Source of the DNA: Caulobacter sp048541825
GTDB lineage: Bacteria > Pseudomonadota > Alphaproteobacteria > Caulobacterales > Caulobacteraceae
DNA length: 64,000 nt
Reading direction: 5' to 3'
NCBI RefSeq assembly: GCF_048541825.1
Contig: NZ_CP183332.1
Coordinates: forward strand, 1,612,001 to 1,676,000
Every line of letters starts with the position of its first letter. Position 1 is the stretch's first letter. The position numbers and the translations under genes are program-made. The notes beneath the pieces were generated by a model. It was not told the DNA's origin, searched no databases, and saw nothing but the letters and a program-made list of their open reading frames with translations. This document shows positions 35,056 through 42,328 of this stretch, piece by piece.

Positions 35056-36687
35056 TCAACCGAGCGAGCGCGCGGTGTTGATGACATTGATGTCGTCGAA
35101 CCGGGTGGTCGACGAACCGTGGCTCACGGCCGAAACCTGGCTGGGCTGGCCTTTCCCATCAAAGAAGGAGCCAAACAGGCGGTAGTCGCGCTCGTCGCAG
35201 ATCGCCGTACAGGCGTTCCAGAACTCGGGCGTGCGCATCTGATAGGCCACGTCCTCGAGGGGCTGGGTGATCTTGCCGTCCTTGATCTCGTAGAACAGCG
35301 TGCCGCCGAACTGGGCGTTGTAGCGTTGCTGATCGATTGAGAACGAGCCGCGACCCAGGATGTAGATCCCGTCCTCGACGCCCGAGATCATGTCGTCCAG
35401 GCTCATCTTCTTCTTGCCCGGCTGCAGCGAGACATTGGGCATGCGCTGGAACTGCACCGTCGACCAGGAGTCGGCATAGGAGCAGCCGTCGGACTCGGTC
35501 TTGCCCAGCATGTGGGCCTGGTCGCGGGTGGCCTGATAGTCGACCAGCTTGCCGTCCTGGATCAGCGGCCAGCTTTTGGTGCCGACGCCTTCGTCGTCAT
35601 AGCCGACCGCGCCCAGGCTACCGGGCTGCAGCTTGTCGGCCGTGAGGTTGACGATCTCGCTGCCGTACTGGAAGCGCGCCTCGCGCTTGTCCAGCGTGGC
35701 GAAGCTGGTCCCGGCATAGTTGGCCTCGTAGCCCAGCACGCGGTCGAGCTCGAGCGGGTGGCCGACCGACTCGTGGATGGTCAGGCCCAGATGGTTGGGG
35801 TCAAGCACCAGATCGTAGCGGCCCGGCTTGACCGACTTGGCCGTCAGCTTCTCGCGCGCCTGGACGGCGGCGGCCTTGGCGTCCTCGACCATGTCATAGG
35901 ACTTGCCGTAGCTGATGATGCCGTTGGGCGCGAGGCTCTTGTCCTCGGCCTTGTGGTCCAGATACTCGTAGCCCAGGCCCATCGGCGCGGAGAGACCCTC
36001 GCGCGAGCGGAACTTGCCGCTGGCCTTGTCGATGGCGGTCACCGTGAAGGGCGCCCAGATGCGGTGGACGTCCTGGTCGATGTACGAGCCGTCGGTGCTG
36101 GCGAAGTATTTCTGCTCGTTGATCAGGAACAGGCTGGAATTGACGAAACTGGCCCCGGCCGTCAGCGCCGCGCCGTTGACGCGCATCAGAAGGTCAACCT
36201 TCTCCTGCAGCGAGACCTCCATGCCGTTGCGGCGGATGGGCGTGGCCCATTTCACCTCGCCGACGCCCTTGGTCGGAGCCAGGCGGACGGGCGCGGTCTG
36301 GCTTTTGGCGTTGGCCTTGGCGATCATTGTGGCCAGGCGGGCGGTCTGGGCGACCGATTCCGCCGAAATGTTGTTGGTGGCCGCAAAGCCCCAGGCGCCG
36401 TCGGCGATTACGCGCACGCCCACGCCGCTCGATTCGGTATTGGTCACCGCCTGGACGTTGGCCTCGCGGGTGACGATGAACTGGCGCAGGTAGCGACCGA
36501 CGCGCACGTCGCAATAGCTGGCCCCGGCGGCGGTCGCGGCGCTCATGGCCGCGTCGGCCAGGCGCTTCTTGACCGCCACGTCGAGGGTTTCCACCAGCTG
36601 TTGCGCGGCGATGGCCTGGCCGAAGCCGGGCATGAGGATGCCGCCGGCGCCGATCCCACAGGCAGCAAGAAACTGACGTCTATCCAA
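35056..36687 (-). CDS. tldD: TldD-family metalloprotease with Tat signal
   Basis: A 543-residue zinc protease of the TldD type, which with TldE trims unfolded peptides and matures microcin B17 and CcdA in E. coli. The motif HESVGH (His305, Glu306, His310) is the HExxxH metal site. The N-terminus MDRRQFLAACGIGAGGILMPGFGQAIAA is a Tat signal: twin Arg, Phe-Leu, glycine-rich hydrophobic core, AxA-like cleavage. The E. coli enzyme is cytosolic, so this version is an exported relative. It is the first gene of the eight-gene minus-strand cluster, 22 bases before tldE. Confidence 0.92.
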   Translation of the reverse strand: MDRRQFLAACGIGAGGILMPGFGQAIAAQQLVETLDVAVKKRLADAAMSAATAAGASYCDVRVGRYLRQFIVTREANVQAVTNTESSGVGVRVIADGAWGFAATNNISAESVAQTARLATMIAKANAKSQTAPVRLAPTKGVGEVKWATPIRRNGMEVSLQEKVDLLMRVNGAALTAGASFVNSSLFLINEQKYFASTDGSYIDQDVHRIWAPFTVTAIDKASGKFRSREGLSAPMGLGYEYLDHKAEDKSLAPNGIISYGKSYDMVEDAKAAAVQAREKLTAKSVKPGRYDLVLDPNHLGLTIHESVGHPLELDRVLGYEANYAGTSFATLDKREARFQYGSEIVNLTADKLQPGSLGAVGYDDEGVGTKSWPLIQDGKLVDYQATRDQAHMLGKTESDGCSYADSWSTVQFQRMPNVSLQPGKKKMSLDDMISGVEDGIYILGRGSFSIDQQRYNAQFGGTLFYEIKDGKITQPLEDVAYQMRTPEFWNACTAICDERDYRLFGSFFDGKGQPSQVSAVSHGSSTTRFDDINVINTARSLG

Positions 36688-37091
36688 GTGTCTTCTCCCC
36701 AGTGGCCCACGATCCGGGGCGCCTGCGCCGCTTTCCAGTCGAGATGGAATCTGGCGCTTGAGACGTTCTGTGCCGAGCCGTGGCGGAGGTCAATTCTTTC
36801 CCGAAGCCATGCCCTGGGTGTCGTCAGGTTGCGCGGGATCAGGGCGTGATGCTGCCATGAAGCTCCACAATCGTATCACCATGCCGAGCACGCTGGCGGA
36901 TCTCGGCTGTTCCGTCGCGCGCCTTGAACAGGGAGAGCCGGTTTCGCTTGACCTTGACGCCGGCATGGCCAGATTGCGCGGCAGATATCAGGTCGCTTCA
37001 TGCGGCCAGGCCGCGCCTCCAGCGAATTCGGTCCGGCGTCCGTCGATAACCGGACGTCACGATAGCTTGACCCATGCTTTTGGAGGCCGCC
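36688..37091. other. Intergenic region between tldD and nhaA
   Basis: The 404-bp gap holds the divergent promoters of the tldD cluster and nhaA; I see no clear consensus promoter. One open frame on the plus strand (36857-37102, 81 codons, starting MKLHNRITMP) overlaps the nhaA start. Its third-position GC is lower than in neighbouring genes and it has no convincing ribosome site, so I list it here rather than as a gene. A short palindrome (CGTCCG/CGGACG) lies near 37040-37057. Confidence 0.4.
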
Positions 37092-38324
37092 GTGGCATTT
37101 GAACCGAAGCCCAGACTCTGGACGCGCGCACTCTCGGCTCTGCGCGAGTTCCTGCATCATGAAGCGGCGGGGGGCTACGTCCTGATGGCGGCGGCGGCCC
37201 TGGCTCTGCTGGTCGCCAATTCGCCCTGGGCCGCCGCCTACAACGCCGTGCTGCATATCGAGATCGGCGGGACCATCGCCGGCCTGGCGATGCGCGAAAG
37301 CCTCGCGCACTGGATCAATGACGGTCTGATGGCCGTGTTCTTTCTGCTGGTTGGGCTGGAGATCAAGCGCGAGGTGCTGGACGGGCAGCTTTCGAAGCCC
37401 TCGCGCCTGATCCTGCCCGGCGTTGCGGCGCTGGGCGGGGTCGTGGCGCCGGCCCTGATCTACAGCGCGGTCAATCTGGGAACGCCAGAGCATCTTCGCG
37501 GCTGGGCGATCCCGGCGGCCACCGACATCGCCTTCGCACTGGGCGTCCTGTCGCTGCTGGGATCGCGCGCGCCGGCCTCGTTGAAGATCTTCCTGACGGC
37601 GATCGCCATTCTCGATGATCTGGTCGCCATCCTGATCATCGCCGTCTTCTATACCGACCAACTCAACGTCCTGGCGCTGTCCCTGGCGGGCGGCGTCACG
37701 ATCGCCCTCATCGCCCTCAACCGTTTCAAGGTGACCTGGCTGTGGCCGTATCTGTTGCTGGGCGTGGCGCTTTGGTTATGCGTCCTGAAGTCCGGCGTTC
37801 ACGCCACCTTGGCCGGGGTCGTTCTGGCCATGACCATTCCGCTACGCCCGTCGCGCGGCCGGCCCGAGGATCGCCGTTCGCCGCTTCACCAGCTGGAGCA
37901 TGCCCTGCACAGGCCCGTGGCCTTCGTGATCGTGCCGCTGTTTGGACTGGCCAATGCCGGCGTCAGCTTCGCGGGGGTGACCCTGGCGACGGTTCTCGCT
38001 CCGGTGCCGGTCGGGGTGGCGCTGGGATTGTTCCTGGGCAAGCAGGCCGGCGTCTTCCTTGCCGCCATGGCGGTGATCAAGCTGGGGTTCGCCGACATGC
38101 CGCGCGGCGCGACTGTCCGCCAGCTGTACGGCGTAGCGTTGCTGTGCGGGGTCGGCTTCACCATGAGCCTGTTCATCGGCAACCTGGCCTTCGCCGATCC
38201 GCTGCTGCTCGACGAGGTCAAGATCGGGGTGCTGTGCGGCTCCGTCGTGTCGGCGGTGGCCGGCTATCTGCTGTTGGCCACCGCACGCCCGGCCTTGCCT
38301 GCGTCAGGCGAGCAGCAGGCCTGA
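37092..38324 (+). CDS. nhaA: Na+/H+ antiporter NhaA
   Basis: An inner-membrane antiporter of about 410 residues with 12 helices that expels Na+ in exchange for H+. The core signatures are intact: HWINDGLMAVFFLLVGLEIKRE, IPAATDIAFALGVLSLLG, AILDDLVAILIIAVFYT (the Asp pair that binds the ion) and LLCGVGFTMSLFI. I place the start at the GTG at 37092 because TGGAGG ends five bases before it; an in-frame ATG at 37074 adds six residues but has no ribosome site. It is convergent with the DUF1697 gene. Confidence 0.95.
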   Translation: MAFEPKPRLWTRALSALREFLHHEAAGGYVLMAAAALALLVANSPWAAAYNAVLHIEIGGTIAGLAMRESLAHWINDGLMAVFFLLVGLEIKREVLDGQLSKPSRLILPGVAALGGVVAPALIYSAVNLGTPEHLRGWAIPAATDIAFALGVLSLLGSRAPASLKIFLTAIAILDDLVAILIIAVFYTDQLNVLALSLAGGVTIALIALNRFKVTWLWPYLLLGVALWLCVLKSGVHATLAGVVLAMTIPLRPSRGRPEDRRSPLHQLEHALHRPVAFVIVPLFGLANAGVSFAGVTLATVLAPVPVGVALGLFLGKQAGVFLAAMAVIKLGFADMPRGATVRQLYGVALLCGVGFTMSLFIGNLAFADPLLLDEVKIGVLCGSVVSAVAGYLLLATARPALPASGEQQA

Positions 38325-38361
38325 TCAAAGGCGCTTTCGGAGGGTTCGGGTCTCGTCGCCT

Positions 38362-38385
38362 GGGTCGTTCCGCTGAGGCGGACCC
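38362..38385. terminator. Possible bidirectional stem-loop between convergent genes
   Basis: TCCGC-TGAG-GCGGA forms a five-pair stem, extended by GGG/CCC across a four-base bulge, in the gap between the nhaA stop and the DUF1697 stop. There is no U-run on either side, so evidence for termination is only positional. Confidence 0.25.
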
Positions 38386-38434
38386 GGTTGGTGGTCTATG
38401 AGCGAATACCAGGTCGCTGAGAACGGGCGAGGCC

Positions 38435-39019
38435 TTAAACGGCCTCGTCCACAGCCTCGTCCACAGCCTCGTCCACAGCCTCGTCCACAGCCTCGCCGAT
38501 CGCCTGCACGATCGTCCACGGCCGGCCGGTGATCCGGGTGGCCAGGGCCTTCTCGACGAGCCCGTTGCTGAACTTCGACGCACCCAGCCCATTGGGATAG
38601 GTGACGTAGAACTGGCGGCTCTCGACGCGCAGCTGCTCGCCCTCTGACAGTTTGCTGCGCAGGGCGCCGATCACCTTCTTGTCCGGCGGATCCTTGAGGA
38701 ACAGGGTCATCAGCAGGCCAGGATCGGTCTGTGCGAACTCGGCATAGGGATTGGCGGCGATGATCGCCGCCCAGGCCTGGGCGGTGCGGACATAGATATC
38801 GGTGCGCAAGCCCAGGCGCGCGTGGATCTCGGTCTCAAGGAAGTTCTGCAGGTCAGCGCCGGTGCGGTCGGGGCTGTCGAACACCAGATTGTTGGCGCCG
38901 CCCACCGCGCGGGCGTTGGTCAGGCTCAGCTCGCCCAGCAGGTCGACAAAGGTCTGGGCCGCGATCGGCTTCTGGCCGCCGGGGCTGACGCTGCGCAGCA
39001 GGGCGATATGGGTGGTCAT
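38435..39019 (-). CDS. DUF1697 protein with repeat-built C-terminus
   Basis: A 194-residue protein. Residues 1-170 fit DUF1697: HIALLRSVSPGGQKPI, LGELSLTNARAVGGANNLVF, LETEIHARLGLRTDIYVRTAQAW, YVTYPNGLGASKFSN. The function of the family is unknown. The last 20 or so residues are EAVD repeats encoded by a perfect 12-bp tandem repeat (38443-38490). The start ATG at 39019 follows the metC stop by five bases, so it is the last gene of a cysK-sseA-metC run. A longer upstream frame to 39166 is a shadow of metC. Confidence 0.88.
   Translation of the reverse strand: MTTHIALLRSVSPGGQKPIAAQTFVDLLGELSLTNARAVGGANNLVFDSPDRTGADLQNFLETEIHARLGLRTDIYVRTAQAWAAIIAANPYAEFAQTDPGLLMTLFLKDPPDKKVIGALRSKLSEGEQLRVESRQFYVTYPNGLGASKFSNGLVEKALATRITGRPWTIVQAIGEAVDEAVDEAVDEAVDEAV
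38443..38490. repeat. 12-bp tandem repeat, four perfect copies
   Basis: The unit CCTCGTCCACAG occurs four times head to tail, followed by a partial fifth unit (CCTCG). It lies inside the 3' end of the DUF1697 gene, where each unit encodes four residues (EAVD in the minus frame). As a multiple of three it can gain or lose copies without changing frame. Confidence 0.95.
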
Positions 39020-39024
39020 GGGTT

Positions 39025-40182
39025 TCAGGCCTGACTGTTCAGAGCCGCGAATCCGCGCTCCAGATCGATGATGAGGTCGGCCGGGGTTTCCAGACCGATA
39101 TGCAGGCGCAGCAATGGGCCTTCCAGACCGACGGGGAAAGAGCGGCTCTTCAGTTGCGGATCGCAATGAATGGCCAGGCTCTCATAGCCGCCCCAGGAAA
39201 AGCCAAGGCCAAACAGCTGCAGGGCGTCGAGAAGGGCGTGAACGGCCTTCTCACGGGCGGGCTTCAGCACCACGCCGAACAGGCCGCAGGCCCCGGTGAA
39301 GTCACGCCGCCACAGGGCATGGCCGGGATCGCCGGGCAGGGCGGGGTGCAGCACGCGCGCCACCTCGGGCCGCTGCTGCAGCCAGCGAGCGATGATCAGG
39401 CCGTGCTCGTGGTGGCGGGGCAGGCGGGTGGTCAGGGTGCGCAGGCCGCGCAGCATGGTGTAGGCGTCGTCGGGCGACACCGACCAGCCGATGTCCCACA
39501 TGGCGTTGCCGAGCTCGTTTCCGATGTCGGTGTCCATGGTGGTGGCGCTGCCCATGAAGCAGTCCGAGTGGCCGCCGACATATTTGGTCAGGGCCTGGAC
39601 GCTGATGGTCACCCCATGGGCCAGCGGCTTGAAATAGAGCCCGGCCGCCCAGGTGTTGTCGATCAGGGTCAGGATGCCACGCGCATTGGCGGCCGCCGCG
39701 ATGGCTGGGACGTCCTGCATCTCGAAGGTCAGAGAGCCGGGCGCTTCGAGCAGGATCATCCGGGTTTTGGCCGTGGCCAGGGCCATCAGATCGTCGGGTG
39801 ACAGGGCCGGATCGTAATAGGTCGTGGCGACGCCGAAGCGGCTCAGCACCCGGTCGCAGAACCTGCGGGTGGGCTTGTAGGCGCTGTCGACGACGAGGAT
39901 CTCGTCGCCGGCCTTCAGCACCGCCAGCATGGCGCCGGTGATCGCCGCCAGGCCGGAGGGATACAGGGTGACGTCCGGCGAGCCTTCCAGTTCAGCCAGG
40001 GCCACCTGCAGGGCGGCGGGCGAGGACAGGCCCGTGATGCCGTAGCTGATCTGGTTTTCATCATACAATGAGGCCGCATTGGGCATCAGTACGGTCGAGC
40101 CGCGCTGGATCGGCGGATTGACCGTGCGGGCCGGAAGCGCCGACGACGCGCCCGTACGGATCAGGCGGGTTTCTTCATCCAT
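39025..40182 (-). CDS. metC: Cystathionine beta-lyase
   Basis: A 385-residue PLP enzyme of the Cys/Met metabolism family, cleaving cystathionine to homocysteine. The PLP-binding lysine lies in SVQALTKYVGGHSD, and upstream are YPSGLAAITGAMLAVLKAGDEILVVDSAY and LIDNTWAAGLYFKPL. The ISYGITGLSSPAALQVALAELEG region and FSWGGYESL support MetC over cystathionine gamma-synthase. It follows sseA and cysK on the same strand, forming a sulfur amino-acid group. Confidence 0.92.
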   Translation of the reverse strand: MDEETRLIRTGASSALPARTVNPPIQRGSTVLMPNAASLYDENQISYGITGLSSPAALQVALAELEGSPDVTLYPSGLAAITGAMLAVLKAGDEILVVDSAYKPTRRFCDRVLSRFGVATTYYDPALSPDDLMALATAKTRMILLEAPGSLTFEMQDVPAIAAAANARGILTLIDNTWAAGLYFKPLAHGVTISVQALTKYVGGHSDCFMGSATTMDTDIGNELGNAMWDIGWSVSPDDAYTMLRGLRTLTTRLPRHHEHGLIIARWLQQRPEVARVLHPALPGDPGHALWRRDFTGACGLFGVVLKPAREKAVHALLDALQLFGLGFSWGGYESLAIHCDPQLKSRSFPVGLEGPLLRLHIGLETPADLIIDLERGFAALNSQA

Positions 40183-40248
40183 GGGGGCACTTTCGACAAC
40201 GCGGCGGACGGTCGTGGTTTAGGCCGGGTTGGTCGCAGCGCCAAGGCG

Positions 40249-41100
40249 TCAGGCGGGGCCCGTGACGACCGGGGCATCCTCAAGGCCGCCCCACTCGGTC
40301 CACGAGCCGTCATAGACGGCGGCGCGCGGATGGCCGAGGCGAGCCAGGGCCAGGGCGACGACTGACGCCGTGATGCCCGAGCCGCAGGTCGTGGCGATCG
40401 GCTTGCTGATATCGACGCCGGCGGCGGCGAAGACGCCGGCCAGTTTATCGGCGGTCAGCATCGTGCCGTCGGGGCCCAGCATATCGCTTAGCGGAATGTT
40501 GCGTGAGCCGGGGATGTGACCACCGCGCAGGCCGACGCGGGGCTCGGGGACCTCGCCGGTGAAACGGCCGGCGGGGCGAGCATCGATCACCTGCTCACGG
40601 CCGGTCTCGAGGTTGCGCTTCATCTGCTGGGCCGTACGGACGATGTCGGCCTGATAGCGGGAGGTGAAGTGGCGCTCCTGCGGCAGGGCGGGGCCGTCCT
40701 CGATCGGGTGGCCCTCGGCGATCCACTTGGGCAGGCCGCCGTCCAGCACCACGACGTCCTCGTGGCCCATGGCGCGAAAGGTCCACCAGACGCGGGCGGC
40801 GGGCAGGATGCCCAGGCTGTCATAGACGACGATGCGCGACCCGTCGCCCAGGCCAAGCTTGCGGACCCGCGAGGCGAACTTGATCGGGCTGGGCAGCATG
40901 TGCGGCAGGCTGGAGGTCTCGTCGGAGATCTCGTCGATGTCGAAGAACACCGCGCCGGGGATGTGGGCCAGCAGGAACTCGGCCCTTGGATCACGCGGCG
41001 TGCCCGGCATGAACCACGAGGCGTCCACGATCCGTACGTCCGGCGCTTCGAGGTGGTCGCGCAGCCAGGCGGTCGAGACGAGAGGATCTTGCAGGGTCAT
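40249..41100 (-). CDS. sseA: 3-mercaptopyruvate/thiosulfate sulfurtransferase
   Basis: A 283-residue two-domain rhodanese. The catalytic domain ends with the active-site loop CGSGITA, the signature of mercaptopyruvate sulfurtransferases (rhodaneses prefer CRxGxR). N-terminal domain: VRIVDASWFMPGTPRDPRAEFLLAHIPGAVFFDIDEISD. It transfers sulfur from 3-mercaptopyruvate to thiols or cyanide. The ATG at 41100 (MTLQDPLV) is chosen; the frame continues to 41289 but that part lies over the gap to cysK and is low-complexity. It lies between cysK and metC. Confidence 0.94.
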   Translation of the reverse strand: MTLQDPLVSTAWLRDHLEAPDVRIVDASWFMPGTPRDPRAEFLLAHIPGAVFFDIDEISDETSSLPHMLPSPIKFASRVRKLGLGDGSRIVVYDSLGILPAARVWWTFRAMGHEDVVVLDGGLPKWIAEGHPIEDGPALPQERHFTSRYQADIVRTAQQMKRNLETGREQVIDARPAGRFTGEVPEPRVGLRGGHIPGSRNIPLSDMLGPDGTMLTADKLAGVFAAAGVDISKPIATTCGSGITASVVALALARLGHPRAAVYDGSWTEWGGLEDAPVVTGPA

Positions 41101-41201
41101 GGCTGCGCCTTTCGGGGTCTGACTCGCCCCTGATTGAGGACGGGCAGGATCGCGGGATCGAGGAGGATCGGCAAGCCGACTTCGACCCTTAAGCGCGTCT
41201 T

Positions 41202-42212
41202 CTACATCCAGCCCGGCGTCGGCAGGCCCTTTTCGGCGAGGAAGGCCGGATTGAACAGCTTGCTCTGATAGCGAGAGCCGTGGTCGCACAGGATGGTCAC
41301 GATGGTGTGGCCGGGACCCATCACCCTGGCCAGTTCAACGGCGCCGGCGACGTTGATCCCGGCCGAGCCGCCCAGGCAAAGACCTTCGTGCTCGACCAGA
41401 TCGAAGACGACCTTGAGCATGTCCTCGTCGCTGATCCGGAAGGGGTGATCGACCACCAGGCCGTCCAGATTGGCGGTGACGCGGCCCTGGCCGATGCCCT
41501 CGCTGATCGAGGTTCCTTCCGACTTCAGTTCGCCGTCCCTGTACCAGCTGTAGAGGGACGCGCCGTGCGGGTCGGCCAGGCCGATCTTCACCGACGGCTT
41601 GCGCTCCCGCAGCGCCTGGGCGACGCCGGCCAGGGTGCCGCCTGAGCCGACAGCGCAGATGAAGCCATCCACCTTACCCTCTGTTTGTTCGAAGATTTCC
41701 GGTCCCGTGGTCAGGTAGTGCGACTGGCGATTGGCGACATTGTCGAACTGGTTGGCCCAGATCACGCCATTGGGCTCGGTCTTGGCAAGTTCCTCGGCCA
41801 AGCGCCCGGAATAGCGGACATAGTTGTCGGGGTTTGAATAGGGAACGGCGTCCACCTCGACCAGCTGCGCGCCGAGAAGACGGATGGCGTCCTTCTTTTC
41901 CTGGCTCTGGGTGCGGGGGATGACGATCGTTGTCTTGTAGCCCAGGGCCGAGGCGACCATGGCCAGGCCGATGCCGGTGTTTCCCGCCGTGCCTTCGACG
42001 ATCCGACCGCCGGGCTTGAGCAGCCCTCGCGCTTCGGCGTCGCGGATGATGCCCAGGGCGGCGCGGTCCTTGACCGACTGGCCGGGGTTCATGAACTCGG
42101 CCTTGCCCAGGATTTCGCAGCCCGTCGCCTCGCTGGCGCGATGCAGACGGATCAGGGGCGTATTGCCGATGGCGTCCAGAACACTGGGGGAGACGCTGGC
42201 TTTGAAGGTCAT
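41202..42212 (-). CDS. cysK: Cysteine synthase A (O-acetylserine sulfhydrylase)
   Basis: A 336-residue PLP fold-type II enzyme. The PLP lysine is in NPGQSVKDRAAL, the phosphate loop in EGTAGNTGIGLAMV, and GSGGTLAGV and GGSAGINVAGAVEL are further conserved segments. It makes cysteine from O-acetylserine and sulfide. With sseA and metC downstream it forms a sulfur amino-acid unit. Cystathionine beta-synthase is a related alternative but no regulatory CBS domain is present. Start at ATG 42212 (MTFKASVSP), divergent from the photolyase gene. Confidence 0.93.
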   Translation of the reverse strand: MTFKASVSPSVLDAIGNTPLIRLHRASEATGCEILGKAEFMNPGQSVKDRAALGIIRDAEARGLLKPGGRIVEGTAGNTGIGLAMVASALGYKTTIVIPRTQSQEKKDAIRLLGAQLVEVDAVPYSNPDNYVRYSGRLAEELAKTEPNGVIWANQFDNVANRQSHYLTTGPEIFEQTEGKVDGFICAVGSGGTLAGVAQALRERKPSVKIGLADPHGASLYSWYRDGELKSEGTSISEGIGQGRVTANLDGLVVDHPFRISDEDMLKVVFDLVEHEGLCLGGSAGINVAGAVELARVMGPGHTIVTILCDHGSRYQSKLFNPAFLAEKGLPTPGWM

Positions 42213-42328
42213 GGGCTCGGATCGGTAAAGCTGAGGGTCGCGGGACGAAGCGAGCATGGTAGATCGTGTCGCAGCGACCCGACGCAAGCCCAGTTTTCCT
42301 GAAGGTCGGGACGAGGAATGAGCAAGAC

